From positions 68,188 through 132,187 of the forward strand of contig NZ_CAWNSW010000143.1 of NCBI RefSeq assembly GCF_963877135.1: a DNA stretch of 64,000 nt, in the 5' to 3' direction. Both the position numbers and the translations under genes were made by a program. This stretch comes from Stenomitos frigidus_A. GTDB lineage: Bacteria; Cyanobacteriota; Cyanobacteriia; Leptolyngbyales; Leptolyngbyaceae. Below are positions 1 to 8,453 of the stretch, piece after piece (positions within the stretch are counted from its first letter, which is position 1; each line of letters opens with the position of its first letter). A model generated the notes under the pieces. It was not told where the DNA came from and searched no databases. It was given only the letters and a program-made list of their open reading frames with translations.

Positions 1-117
1 TGCAAAGCTCCTGCTAACGATTAATTGTTCTCTAGCTTTTCCAAAACAGAACTCCCAGTGGATAAACAGGCTGTAGCTTTATTCCCGCAAAAGAAATTTA
101 GTCGAATCTTTGACGAA

Positions 118-393
118 ATGTCAAGTGATAATGACAACTATTGCTTACCTTCATCAAAACTTTACAGAGAGTCGTATCACCCGATACAGACACGCTATCG
201 GATGTGGATGCGGGCTGCATTGCCCTTCTGGCAGCGATTTAAGAAAATAGCTTGCTACCTTGAGCGGAATTTATTGAAACTTAAGATACAAATTTTTGAT
301 GACTCAATCGAAAAGTCTCCCTCAAGCGCACCCTCTAAAAATCAGCTTTCGCTTGCAGCTAAACCCTTAACGTCAAAGAGGCAGCGGAGCTGA
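118..393 (+). CDS. possible small hypothetical protein (about 91 aa)
   Basis: Open frame with an ATG at 118 that could be extended upstream to a TTG at 25. I do not recognise the product. The middle is basic and aromatic (RMWMRAALPFWQRFKK) and the tail is serine and lysine rich. There is no convincing ribosome-binding site and no recognisable domain, and codon use cannot be judged over so short a stretch. It may be chance or the remnant of a longer gene. Listed because nothing else explains the first 600 bases. Confidence 0.2.
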   Translation: MSSDNDNYCLPSSKLYRESYHPIQTRYRMWMRAALPFWQRFKKIACYLERNLLKLKIQIFDDSIEKSPSSAPSKNQLSLAAKPLTSKRQRS

Positions 394-595
394 TTTGCAT
401 GCGGTTCTTCGATTTCAGGCTGTTTATTATTCGCATCAGTCTGCAATAAGCTATTCTGATCAGTTTTACTTTTTGTCTAACAGGCAAATTACAGGCGACT
501 CAATTTACAGATCCCAAAATAAAGTGAAATTGGTAGCCCGATCGATGTCGGCGATTGGTGTTAGGCAAATAGTATGGTGTCTCAAACAAAGTTGA

Positions 596-1077
596 TCGAA
601 TTAAGGGACAGGCGTAGAAATAACGTGCCAGTCAACCACAAACTTTGGTAGGGGCATGGCAGTGCCATGCCCCTACGCTGGGATACTATTTGTTTGCAAG
701 TCCCTAAGCTCTGACGAGATCGCTTCAAGCAACGAGATTGGCAACGAGATTGATGGCGATCGTTCGCCTCTCTAAAAAAAATGCGCCACTACCGAATGGG
801 ACGTGTTGGATGTGCGATCGGCATTTTCTGTAGGTTTACCCGATCGTTTCCAACACTCTACCCGATCGCTTCCGACTGACGCTTTGCAGTTGAGTTCTTA
901 TGCTGAATAAGTGCTAGCAATTGCAAGGCTAGCGGCAACCGAGTGTCCTGTTGCTTGAATCTATGGCTGACTGTCATTTACTGTCATTTGGCAGTCAGCT
1001 GTTTATAAGTTTGGGCTGAATGCGCAGCATCAGTCACAACAACGCTGCCAATCAATTCGCATTGATCAAAGGAGCCG
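596..1077. other. intergenic region without a recognisable gene
   Basis: About 480 bases without a supported gene. It holds one perfect palindrome (648-676), several GATCG-type words, and just before 1078 the sequence AAAGGAG that serves the DUF3574 gene. A promoter for the plus-strand run probably lies here, but I cannot assign boxes. Confidence 0.5.
648..676. repeat. perfect palindrome, 13-nt arms with 3-nt loop
   Basis: Arm GTAGGGGCATGGC is followed by AGT and then its exact reverse complement. Palindromes beginning GTAGGGG or GTAGGGA are common dispersed repeats in cyanobacterial intergenic DNA. A relative with a different stem occurs at 31897-31924 in this window. No U-tract follows it, so a terminator role is not favoured. 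Confidence 0.8.
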
Positions 1078-2331
1078 ATGATGGAACTGAACACTGCCTG
1101 GAATGCACAGGCTGGAATTTTCGCTGCACTGGAAACGCCGACTTCTATGCCTACTTGGCTGGCGCAGTCGCACCCGTTGGATACAAACGTCGGTTGGAGT
1201 CAAACAAGGCTTGGCGAACACGCTGCTTCACTGGAAGCTAGCCATACTGCTAGCACAGGGACGCCCTCTCTTATTCAACAAGATCTTTATTTTGGGCAGA
1301 CTCGCTCTAATGGCTGTCCGATTTCTGAGGCTGAGTTTCAACGCTTTGTAGACAGCATCATTACTCCCCGTTTCTCAGCCGGATTGACCATCTTTAATGC
1401 TGAAGGTCAACTACGGAAGTATTCAGGAGAAGACGGCATCACGGTCATCACGCTTTATGCAGAAGACACGTCCGAAAGCCAGGCGGCGATCGACCAGATT
1501 GTGAAGCGCTACCGCCAACAATTTGGTGCCAGCGTTTTGCAGGTGACGAATGAAGACGAGCTCAAAGTTGGCTTCGGGGTCGATGAGAATTTAATCGACA
1601 ATGATCCAGTACCTGAACTCATTCAAGTTGATTTGTCTTTTGGGCGGAACATTGGCAATGTGGAAGGCGTTTCACAAAAACAGTTTCAAGCGTTTGTCGA
1701 TCGAGAGATTACACCACGTTTCCCATTGGGATTGACCAATTTTGATGCCAAAGGACAATTTTTATCTGGTAATGGTCAGTTGATTCGAGAGCCCTCTGAA
1801 ACGATCAGCCTGATTATCGAAGATACACAAGCCAATGAAACAGCGATCGATGAAATTGTGGCTGCATACATCAAACAGTTTCAGCAGGAAAGCGTTCTCA
1901 TTGCGGTCAATGAAGACATTACGGTTGCCTTTGGCCCAACCCAGGATTTGATTGACAACGACCCGATACCAGAACGAATTCAAGTCGATTTGTTCTTCGG
2001 GCGCAATATTGGTGGTGTAGAAGGGGTATCAGAATCACAGTTTCAGGACTTCCTCAATACCGCTGTTGGAGGATACTTCAAGCAATTTACGGTGCTTGAT
2101 GCCGATGGACAGTTTCTCTCTAGTACCGATGACTTGGTTAGGGAGCGATCGAAGGAAGTGAGTCTGGTGATCGAAGACACGCAAGCAAATGAGAATGCAA
2201 TCAATGCAGTCGTTTCCGACTACATCAAACGGTTCCAACAGGAAAGTGTTCTGGTCGTGGTTGATGAAGACATTCGTGTGAACCGCAATCCAGCTAAATC
2301 TAAACGATGGGACACAAACAACACACGTTGA
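1078..2331 (+). CDS. protein with three tandem DUF3574 domains
   Basis: 417 aa. After a 60-residue leader with no clear signal peptide, the same about 115-residue domain occurs three times (residues about 65-170, 180-290, 298-405). Each copy starts with a QVDLxFGR-like strand and contains a FQxFVDxxITPRFxxGLT helix, an FDAxGQF strand, a sulfhydryl-free LIIEDT strand and an AIDxIVxxYIKQF helix. This matches DUF3574, normally a single-domain secreted or cytosolic protein of unknown role. The start has AAAGGAG just upstream; the second ATG at 1081 is equally possible. Function unknown. Repeats 2 and 3 are more alike than repeat 1, suggesting stepwise internal duplication. Confidence 0.8.
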   Translation: MMELNTAWNAQAGIFAALETPTSMPTWLAQSHPLDTNVGWSQTRLGEHAASLEASHTASTGTPSLIQQDLYFGQTRSNGCPISEAEFQRFVDSIITPRFSAGLTIFNAEGQLRKYSGEDGITVITLYAEDTSESQAAIDQIVKRYRQQFGASVLQVTNEDELKVGFGVDENLIDNDPVPELIQVDLSFGRNIGNVEGVSQKQFQAFVDREITPRFPLGLTNFDAKGQFLSGNGQLIREPSETISLIIEDTQANETAIDEIVAAYIKQFQQESVLIAVNEDITVAFGPTQDLIDNDPIPERIQVDLFFGRNIGGVEGVSESQFQDFLNTAVGGYFKQFTVLDADGQFLSSTDDLVRERSKEVSLVIEDTQANENAINAVVSDYIKRFQQESVLVVVDEDIRVNRNPAKSKRWDTNNTR

Positions 2332-2553
2332 TTGGAACCCAATTGACTGCTGCGAAATGATGACAGTAATCGCCAATCTAACTTTTCAAACCGACATTGC
2401 GATCGCTATTTTCGGCGCTGGGGTTGTTCCGTCAGTGAATGAGGTTGCTATCAGAACCTCTAACCCATGAACGGAGCTAAAGGCAAGTGCCGTTTTCCAG
2501 ACCAGGTAAGTAGTGAAAAGCCAAAGCACAATCCAAAACAAAGGAGACTCTCT

Positions 2554-3684
2554 ATGTTGAACAATCCTGCAAACCAACTTCAAGCAAGTCGCGGCTCTCT
2601 GCAAGACGGTCATGACGATCGCCTCTCTGCTGAGGTTGATACCGTAATCCCTGCAACTCTTCAGACCCTAGAAGAAACCGATGAACTGCTTGGGGCAGCG
2701 ATCGGTGATGGCAGAGTATTCGTCGGCCCAGAAGCATCGCCTCCCTTCCCCGAAGGGATAGTCGCCGATGAAAACCGCGTCTACGTTGCAGGTCCAGCAG
2801 CGTTTGGTGATAACGGAGGGCGACCTTCGGAGGTTCGAGTCTTCCATCGGCTCTCTGGCAAACTCCTCACGATTATCCTTATCCAGGGAGAGCAACTGTC
2901 TGAGATTCATGGTGTCGCAGGCTTGACAGTAGACAGCCAGAACCGTGTCTACGTGGTGAGCAACCAGCTTGGCATCGTCCGCCTGAGCCCACATGGCAAT
3001 GCCTACAAGCAGGAAATCTACTCGCCTGTTCTGCCGGAAGTGAACTGCAACCCAGCGCTTCCTCCATCGCTGCCGTGCTCGCTTCCAAACGAGATCACTT
3101 TTGGCCCCGATGGCTATCTCTACTGGAGCGACTCATTCCAGAACATCATTTTCCGGGTTCCGCCCGGTGGCGGGGTTGCCGAGCGATGGTTCCACAGTGA
3201 TCGGCTCGCTGGCTCCGTGTCCGCTCCGTTCCCGGTTGGCCCCAATGGCATCAAGGTCAGCCCGAATGGAACGGAGATGTACATTGCAGTCACCACTTCT
3301 AACACGTCACCTGGCGGCGCAATCTACAGATTAGCCTTCGTTGCTGCCCCTCAGGAAAGAGACCTCAAGCTTTTCCACCAATATACACAAGGCGAGATGC
3401 CAGACGGCATTGCGTTTGGCAAGTCCGGCAAGCTTTACGTCGCGCTCCAGTCTCCGAGCGGGGTATCGATCCTGAACCCTGACGGGACAGAGGGGGCACG
3501 GCTCGCAGGTCCACCCAATAGCCCGATCGCCTACGATGCCCCAGCGGACTTCGCGTTCGATCAGCGGGGTTCGGTGCTTGTAACCAACCATGCTCTGTTT
3601 AGTGGCAACCCAGCATCGTTTGCCGTACTCAAGGCCTTTGTAAAGGATCGAGGAGTGGATGTTAATGTCCCTCACCTTCCCTAG
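2554..3684 (+). CDS. NHL/SMP-30-type six-bladed beta-propeller protein
   Basis: 376 aa from ATG 2554, which has a strong AAGGAG site 8 nt upstream. An in-frame ATG at 2467 has no such site, so I use the later start. Propeller-like segments recur: EGIVADENRVYVAG, VAGLTVDSQNRVYVVS, NEITFGPDGYLYWSDS, NGIKVSPNGTEMYIA, DGIAFGKSGKLYVAL, ADFAFDQRGSVLVTNH. These are typical of gluconolactonase/SMP-30 and NHL folds. No signal peptide is visible, so a cytosolic lactonase-like or binding role is possible. The substrate cannot be deduced. It shares the small-enzyme plus-strand run with the genes downstream. Confidence 0.75.
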   Translation: MLNNPANQLQASRGSLQDGHDDRLSAEVDTVIPATLQTLEETDELLGAAIGDGRVFVGPEASPPFPEGIVADENRVYVAGPAAFGDNGGRPSEVRVFHRLSGKLLTIILIQGEQLSEIHGVAGLTVDSQNRVYVVSNQLGIVRLSPHGNAYKQEIYSPVLPEVNCNPALPPSLPCSLPNEITFGPDGYLYWSDSFQNIIFRVPPGGGVAERWFHSDRLAGSVSAPFPVGPNGIKVSPNGTEMYIAVTTSNTSPGGAIYRLAFVAAPQERDLKLFHQYTQGEMPDGIAFGKSGKLYVALQSPSGVSILNPDGTEGARLAGPPNSPIAYDAPADFAFDQRGSVLVTNHALFSGNPASFAVLKAFVKDRGVDVNVPHLP

Positions 3685-3737
3685 AAAGCCTTGCAAGGAA
3701 ATCGTAGACAATCCAGTACAACAAGGAGTTTGAAAAG

Positions 3738-4502
3738 ATGCAACGGGTACTTGAATTCATCGAACAAAAAAAGCAAGCTTATGCGCAACTGCCATTGTTT
3801 GACTTTATGCAAGATCAAAGCATTCCACCGCTTCAACGATTAGGGTTTGCACCTTGTATGGCACATTTCATCATGAGCTTTGGAGATTTGAATAAATATG
3901 TGTTTCGGGAAAAGGAAACAACCAATCAGCTGCATGATTTGATTAATGAGCACACCTATGAAGATGATCACCACTGGCCGTGGTTTCTGACCGATCTGAA
4001 GAAGTTAGGTTTTTGCCAACCGCAGAGTTTTACTGAAGTGATGCGTTTCTTGTGGGGTGAAGAGACTAAGGTGACACGCCAACTGTCTTATCAGCTTTCT
4101 GCCTACACATTACAAGCTCAGCCAATTCAAAAGATTGCGATTATTGAAGCGATCGAGGCAACAGGAAATGTATTGTTTAACTTGACGACTCGAATTGCCC
4201 TGGAAATTCAGGCCGAGACGCAACAAGAATATCAATATTTTGGCGAGTTTCATTTCAAGCTAGAAACTGGACATGCCGTTGGAGACGCAGATTCTGAAGC
4301 AGTTCTAAAAAACATTGAACTTTCTGATGATGGTTTGCAAGAGTGTTTTGACTTAGTCGAAAAGGTGTTTGAGATGTTTACAGAATGGGCTGAAGAATTG
4401 CATCTTTATGCCTGCAAGCATTCAGTACCGACGTTGCCAACATTACTTTACTCAGGCTCTTCCAGCCCAAGTAATGCTCAAACGCCCTCTCCTCACTACT
4501 GA
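3738..4502 (+). CDS. heme-oxygenase-like (TenA/HDO fold) protein
   Basis: 254 aa, with AAGGAG upstream of the ATG. The sequence is all-helical and carries acid/histidine clusters expected in iron-binding heme-oxygenase-like oxidases: EHTYEDDHHW (residues 71-80), IEAIEATG (about 137-144) and FHFKLETGH (171-179). This pattern of Glu and His on separate helices resembles diiron HDO proteins and TenA relatives. Substrate unknown. The last 25 residues are low complexity. It lies 50 nt downstream of the propeller gene and 31 nt before the GST, so the three may be co-transcribed. Fold assignment is fairly safe; metal chemistry is inference. Confidence 0.65.
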   Translation: MQRVLEFIEQKKQAYAQLPLFDFMQDQSIPPLQRLGFAPCMAHFIMSFGDLNKYVFREKETTNQLHDLINEHTYEDDHHWPWFLTDLKKLGFCQPQSFTEVMRFLWGEETKVTRQLSYQLSAYTLQAQPIQKIAIIEAIEATGNVLFNLTTRIALEIQAETQQEYQYFGEFHFKLETGHAVGDADSEAVLKNIELSDDGLQECFDLVEKVFEMFTEWAEELHLYACKHSVPTLPTLLYSGSSSPSNAQTPSPHY

Positions 4503-4533
4503 CCATCGACCTGAATCATCAAGGAGTTTTCTC

Positions 4534-5232
4534 ATGGCTGAAATTGAAATTTACAGTGCGGCGCTTTGTCCGTTTGCTCATCGATCGCGCCTCACGTTGT
4601 TGGAGAAAGGCATTCCCTTTAAATTGATTGAAATTGACTTGCAAAACAAACCCAAAAACTTTAAAGAGATTTCTCCTTACGGCAAAGTGCCTGTACTTAA
4701 GCGTGGCGATCAGCGAGTGTGGGAATCGACTATCATCAATGAGTATCTGGACGAAACCTTTCCAGATCCACCGCTGTTACCCAAAAAAACAATTCATCGG
4801 GCTCAGGCAAGGCTTTGGATCAATTTTGCTGATACCCGCTTGTTTGCAGCGTCTGGCAAATTGCTCTATAGCTCAGAGCCGCAAAACTACGCAGCGGTCG
4901 CAAAAGAGTTGACTGAACACTTGCAGTTTATTGAACAGGAAGGATTGCAAAAAATGTCAGCAGATGGCCCCTACTGGTTTGGCAAAGAAATCAGCTTAGT
5001 TGATTTGACCTATTATCCTTTCTTTGAGCAGTGGGCGGTGCTGGAACATTTTCGAGGTGTGCAATTTCCAACCGGACTCGACCGCCTGAAGCAATGGTGG
5101 GACGCCATGACAAACCGTGAATCTGTGCGCGCGATCGCCCATCTTTCAGGATTTTATCTCGAACGGTATGGTCAGCTTGAGAAAATTCGCCTTGAGCAGA
5201 CCCGCAAAGCTCAGACAGCCAACCTGAGATAA
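4534..5232 (+). CDS. glutathione S-transferase family protein
   Basis: 232 aa from ATG 4534, preceded by AAGGAG. The N-terminal thioredoxin-like domain (1-80) has the omega/lambda-type active site LCPFAHR with catalytic Cys12, then KNFKEISPYGKVPVL (cis-Pro) and the glutathione-gamma-Glu contact WESTIINEYLDE. The C-terminal helical domain (90-215) includes the N-capping motif SLVDLTYYPFFEQW. A Cys rather than Ser or Tyr suggests thiol-transferase, dehydroascorbate reductase or glutathionyl-hydroquinone reductase-like chemistry. Likely cytosolic stress enzyme. Confidence 0.9.
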   Translation: MAEIEIYSAALCPFAHRSRLTLLEKGIPFKLIEIDLQNKPKNFKEISPYGKVPVLKRGDQRVWESTIINEYLDETFPDPPLLPKKTIHRAQARLWINFADTRLFAASGKLLYSSEPQNYAAVAKELTEHLQFIEQEGLQKMSADGPYWFGKEISLVDLTYYPFFEQWAVLEHFRGVQFPTGLDRLKQWWDAMTNRESVRAIAHLSGFYLERYGQLEKIRLEQTRKAQTANLR

Positions 5233-5364
5233 CTTGAGCGGCATCAAGCCGCCAATTCAACTTATGAGTGCTCATCTACCAACTTTTTACTTGAATCTCT
5301 CTCTGAGATCTCCACTGCTTTGGAGAAATTGGAGGTTTCACCCAAAATAACATTGAAGAACATC

Positions 5365-5811
5365 ATGAAAGCCACATCACGCTCAGCAACGATCTTTCAA
5401 CCCAATCAGGGTAAAACGCTTTTCTTGTTAGGTAACACCGTTACGTACAAATTTGACGACCAGGTTCAAGGCACCAAGCTTTATGAGTTTGTCGGTACCG
5501 CCACGAGCGAACTCCCCCCGTTACATACGCATCCGTGGGATGAATGGTTTTACTTTCTAGACGGGGAGGTCGCGTTTCAGGTAGGCAGACGGCTAGTGCA
5601 AGCGATACCAGGCAGTGTTGTGCATCTACCGGCAGGCGTAGCGCACACATTTCATATCAAATCGTCTCAAGCCAAATTTCTGGTGGGGGTTTCCAGCGTA
5701 GCAGCAGAGCAGTATCTCAAAGATCTGGCTGCAGCCGCCCAGAAACGGGAGCTGTCTTCCTCTGAATTGATTGCGATCTCCCAAAGACACGGCATCCAGT
5801 TTGTTAACTGA
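5365..5811 (+). CDS. cupin domain protein
   Basis: About 148 aa from ATG 5365; a TTG at 5320 would add 15 residues. One conserved cupin barrel is visible. Motif 1 is LPPLHTHPWDEWFYFLDGEVAFQ, of which the His/His/Glu metal ligands are apparent, and motif 2 is PGSVVHLPAGVAHTFH with the second-site His. Such small cupins are metal-binding enzymes or sensors; no substrate can be given. The C-terminal 40 residues form a helical extension (YLKDLAAAAQ). It follows the GST by 130 nt on the same strand. Confidence 0.85.
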   Translation: MKATSRSATIFQPNQGKTLFLLGNTVTYKFDDQVQGTKLYEFVGTATSELPPLHTHPWDEWFYFLDGEVAFQVGRRLVQAIPGSVVHLPAGVAHTFHIKSSQAKFLVGVSSVAAEQYLKDLAAAAQKRELSSSELIAISQRHGIQFVN

Positions 5812-6150
5812 CAGACGTGAATTGAGTCGAGCCAGCAATCAGGAGATGAGTGTTTACGAGCGATCGCCCAGTCTCAGGAATTTGACCTCAAATGGTGTAG
5901 TTAATTGACCCAAGCTAGAAAAGCTTAGAGATGGAAATTAAATAACATCAATTTTTGTCGATTGGGTTGAGTGGTGAAACCTAACTTCTGTGAGAGTGTT
6001 GGGTTACCCTGCGGGAAGCAAGCGGCAGACTTCTTGGCACTGCTTTCAGCCGCTCTACCGTATGCAAGTCGCCTGTGATTGTGGGCGATCAGTGAAATAT
6101 TTGTGCCTTTTGGGCTCGTATGCAAGAACTATCAACGTGAAGTAGGCTAA
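5812..6150. other. intergenic region, nothing recognised
   Basis: About 340 bases with HIP1-like words and no open frame with a ribosome-binding site or a protein I recognise. No hairpin with a U-tract was seen. Confidence 0.5.
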
Positions 6151-6648
6151 ATGATGAATGTAGAAATTGTTCCTTGCTCTGTTGAACATCTTGAAACGCT
6201 GCTTGCGGGCGCAGATACTTTTCTAAGCACTTACGGGTTGCGAGCGATCGATGGCTACATGCCGTTTGAAGGGGCACTTCAGTACCTTCTGACCCAGATG
6301 CAAGGTTCGCAAATGTGGCATCCCTGGCTTCCGTACCAGTTCCTTTTTCATCCTGATCAGGCATTGGTTGGGCTTGGAGGCTTCAAGTCGGTTCCCGACG
6401 CTAAGCGCACAGTTGAGATTGGTTATTCTGTTGCCCCAAAATATCAGGGCAGGGGCTTTGCAACCTCTGCGGCACGTCAGTTGATTGAAATAGCGTTTGA
6501 GTCAAAGCTCATTGACTGTGTTTGCGCCCATACATTGGCAGCACCGAATGCCTCAACCTGGGCATTGCAGAAGTGTGGGATGACTAAAGTCTTAGAGACT
6601 GTTGATCCTGATCATGGAATGGTGTGGAGATGGGAAATCAATCAGTAG
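6151..6648 (+). CDS. GNAT family N-acetyltransferase (RimJ/RimL type)
   Basis: 165 aa. The acetyl-CoA binding motif A is clear: VEIGYSVAPKYQGRGFATSAARQLIEIAF, with QGRGFAT forming the pyrophosphate loop. It is followed by the NxxSxxxxxKCGM element (APNASTWALQKCGM), typical of RimJ/RimL-like acetyltransferases of small amines or protein N-termini. Substrate unknown. The ATG is doubled (ATGATG). A second, unrelated GNAT follows immediately, suggesting a small acetyltransferase pair. Confidence 0.85.
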   Translation: MMNVEIVPCSVEHLETLLAGADTFLSTYGLRAIDGYMPFEGALQYLLTQMQGSQMWHPWLPYQFLFHPDQALVGLGGFKSVPDAKRTVEIGYSVAPKYQGRGFATSAARQLIEIAFESKLIDCVCAHTLAAPNASTWALQKCGMTKVLETVDPDHGMVWRWEINQ

Positions 6649-6692
6649 TAGAGCGCACACTACACACCTTAAAGGGCTTCCGGACTGGTTTG

Positions 6693-7202
6693 ATGATGGT
6701 TACTATTCAACCCGCACAACAGCACCACTTTGCCGCGATCGCCGATCTCAACGTTGAGGCGTATCGTGAGTATGCCGCCTATTTAACTACTGAAGCATGG
6801 ACGACAATGCAGACCAGCCTACGGTCAGTTGAAAGGCTGGCTCAACAGCAGACTTTTCTTGTGACCTTGATCGCCAACGATCTGGCTGGTTCGATCGCCT
6901 ATTGTCCGCCTGGTAATTCGCTCGCACCCATTCCATCAGACTGGGCATCCGTTTTATTACTCGCCGTTTCACCATGTTATCGCAGGCAAGGCATTGGGCG
7001 ATCGCTCCTCTACGCCTGTATTCAACAAGCTAGAGAGGATGGCGCACAGACAGTAGGACTCTACACCAGTGAAGTCATGACAGGTGCGTGTCAACTCTAT
7101 GAGTCTTTCGGTTTCTGCAAAGATAGCGAAATCCCGCAGCGGCTTGGATTGAAGTATTGGCGCTACAGGTTCGACCTTACAGCCATTTTGTCTAATGGTT
7201 GA
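6693..7202 (+). CDS. GNAT family N-acetyltransferase
   Basis: About 169 aa from ATG 6693. An in-frame ATG at 6624 would overlap the preceding GNAT and adds a leader that does not fit the fold. Motif A is VLLLAVSPCYRRQGIGRSLLYACI with the RRQGIGRS loop, and the late motif ACQLYESFGF matches standalone GNATs. Substrate unknown. Distinct in sequence from the upstream GNAT, so not a recent duplicate. Confidence 0.8.
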   Translation: MMVTIQPAQQHHFAAIADLNVEAYREYAAYLTTEAWTTMQTSLRSVERLAQQQTFLVTLIANDLAGSIAYCPPGNSLAPIPSDWASVLLLAVSPCYRRQGIGRSLLYACIQQAREDGAQTVGLYTSEVMTGACQLYESFGFCKDSEIPQRLGLKYWRYRFDLTAILSNG

Positions 7203-7270
7203 GCCGAACAAATGCAGGCATATCCATCGTTCTCTTAATGCCATAGTCTCTTAATCAAAGCGGTTTTACC

Positions 7271-7765
7271 ATGATTCATCACCTTTCCATCACGGCTCAC
7301 AAGCCCCAGCATGTTGCCCAGGTTTTAGCGGAGTTATTTCAGGGAGAGTCCTTTCCCTTTCCTGCGCCTAGCTTTCCTGATAGCTATGTGGCTGTTCCCC
7401 TTGACGCCTACGGAACGACTGTTGATGTGCATCCATTCATGACCGAACTGATTCCTGGTACTGAAGCGAATGGTTTTCAGCATCAGCAGAACCCTGATTC
7501 ATCAAGCTATACGGCTACTCACGCCGCAATTTCAGTGCCAACCCGTGAGGAGCAAATTCGGGCGATCGCGGCTCGTGAAGGTTGGCGGAGCGTTGATCGA
7601 GGTGGCTTTTTTGATGTGATTGAAGTTTGGCTCGAAAATCGCGTCTTGATTGAACTGCTATCGCCTGCGTTCGCTTCCCAATATCTCGCTTTTATGGAAG
7701 CGCAGCGATTAAAGCAATTTCTCACCACTGCAGCTTTAAAGAGGATGGTTCACCATGCAAACTAA
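7271..7765 (+). CDS. VOC/glyoxalase-like small protein
   Basis: 164 aa. It begins MIHHLSITAHKPQHVAQVLAELF, resembling the first beta-alpha unit of the vicinal-oxygen-chelate fold, and has a THAAISV strand and a DVIEVWLENRVLIELL strand that would close a second unit. The metal ligands of true glyoxalases are only partly present, so a binding or non-canonical role is possible. It overlaps the start of the DUF924 gene by 11 nt, indicating translational coupling. Family assignment moderate, function unknown. Confidence 0.5.
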   Translation: MIHHLSITAHKPQHVAQVLAELFQGESFPFPAPSFPDSYVAVPLDAYGTTVDVHPFMTELIPGTEANGFQHQQNPDSSSYTATHAAISVPTREEQIRAIAAREGWRSVDRGGFFDVIEVWLENRVLIELLSPAFASQYLAFMEAQRLKQFLTTAALKRMVHHAN

Positions 7766-8399
7766 ACTATTTGAGGACGTGCTTCAGTTCTGGTTCCCTT
7801 ATGGCTTTGATCGCGATCAGGCAACGCTGGTAAAGCAGTGGGAACGATGGTTTCGCGGCGGCATGGATACTGAAATAATCGAGCATTTTGCACTGTTACT
7901 GGAGCGAGCAACGCGAGGCGAACTGGATCATTGGTCGCGTGAGCCACGATCGCGACTGGCGCTGATCATCGTTCTCGACCAGTTTTCACGCACGATCCAT
8001 CAGGGAACCGCTCAAGCATTCGCACAGGATGAGAAGGCGTGTGCATTGGCGATCGCAGGAATCGGCATGGGTCACTATGCGTCGCTTAAGACCGTCTGCG
8101 AGAAAACCTTCTTCATCCTGCCACTGGGACATTCGGAGTATCTCAGGAACCTGGATCTGGTCGTCACGCTTGCCGATGAATTAGTGCAGGAGGCACCCCA
8201 GGAGCATCGTCCAATGCTGGCGTTTTCCGCTTCGCAAGCACGCCGACATCGGGACGTGATTGCACAATTTGGTCGTCACCCTCATCGTAACGAGGCTTTG
8301 GGTCGCCAATCTACCTCAGGGGAACTGGAGTATCTCGCGACTGGGGAACTTGTCCATACGCGATCGATGCCACCCCATCTGTCGCAATTTCTCGCGTAG
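7755..8399 (+). CDS. DUF924 family protein
   Basis: 214 aa with the hallmarks of DUF924: an initial VLQFWF, the RSRLALIIVLDQFSRTIHQGT core, EKTFFILPLGHSE, and the C-terminal FGRHPHRNEALGRQST followed by E.EYL. The family is all-helical and TPR-like, soluble, and of unknown biochemical role. It is translationally coupled to the VOC-like gene upstream (11-nt overlap). Confidence 0.9.
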   Translation: MQTKLFEDVLQFWFPYGFDRDQATLVKQWERWFRGGMDTEIIEHFALLLERATRGELDHWSREPRSRLALIIVLDQFSRTIHQGTAQAFAQDEKACALAIAGIGMGHYASLKTVCEKTFFILPLGHSEYLRNLDLVVTLADELVQEAPQEHRPMLAFSASQARRHRDVIAQFGRHPHRNEALGRQSTSGELEYLATGELVHTRSMPPHLSQFLA

Positions 8400-8453
8400 A
8401 GCGAGGTTTGAACGCGATCGCTATCATGATCTAGAAGCAATTGGAGAAAAAAG

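Noticed and set aside
395..595. Small frame starting at TTG
   Set aside because: No ribosome-binding site, no recognisable family, and stands beside an equally doubtful frame.
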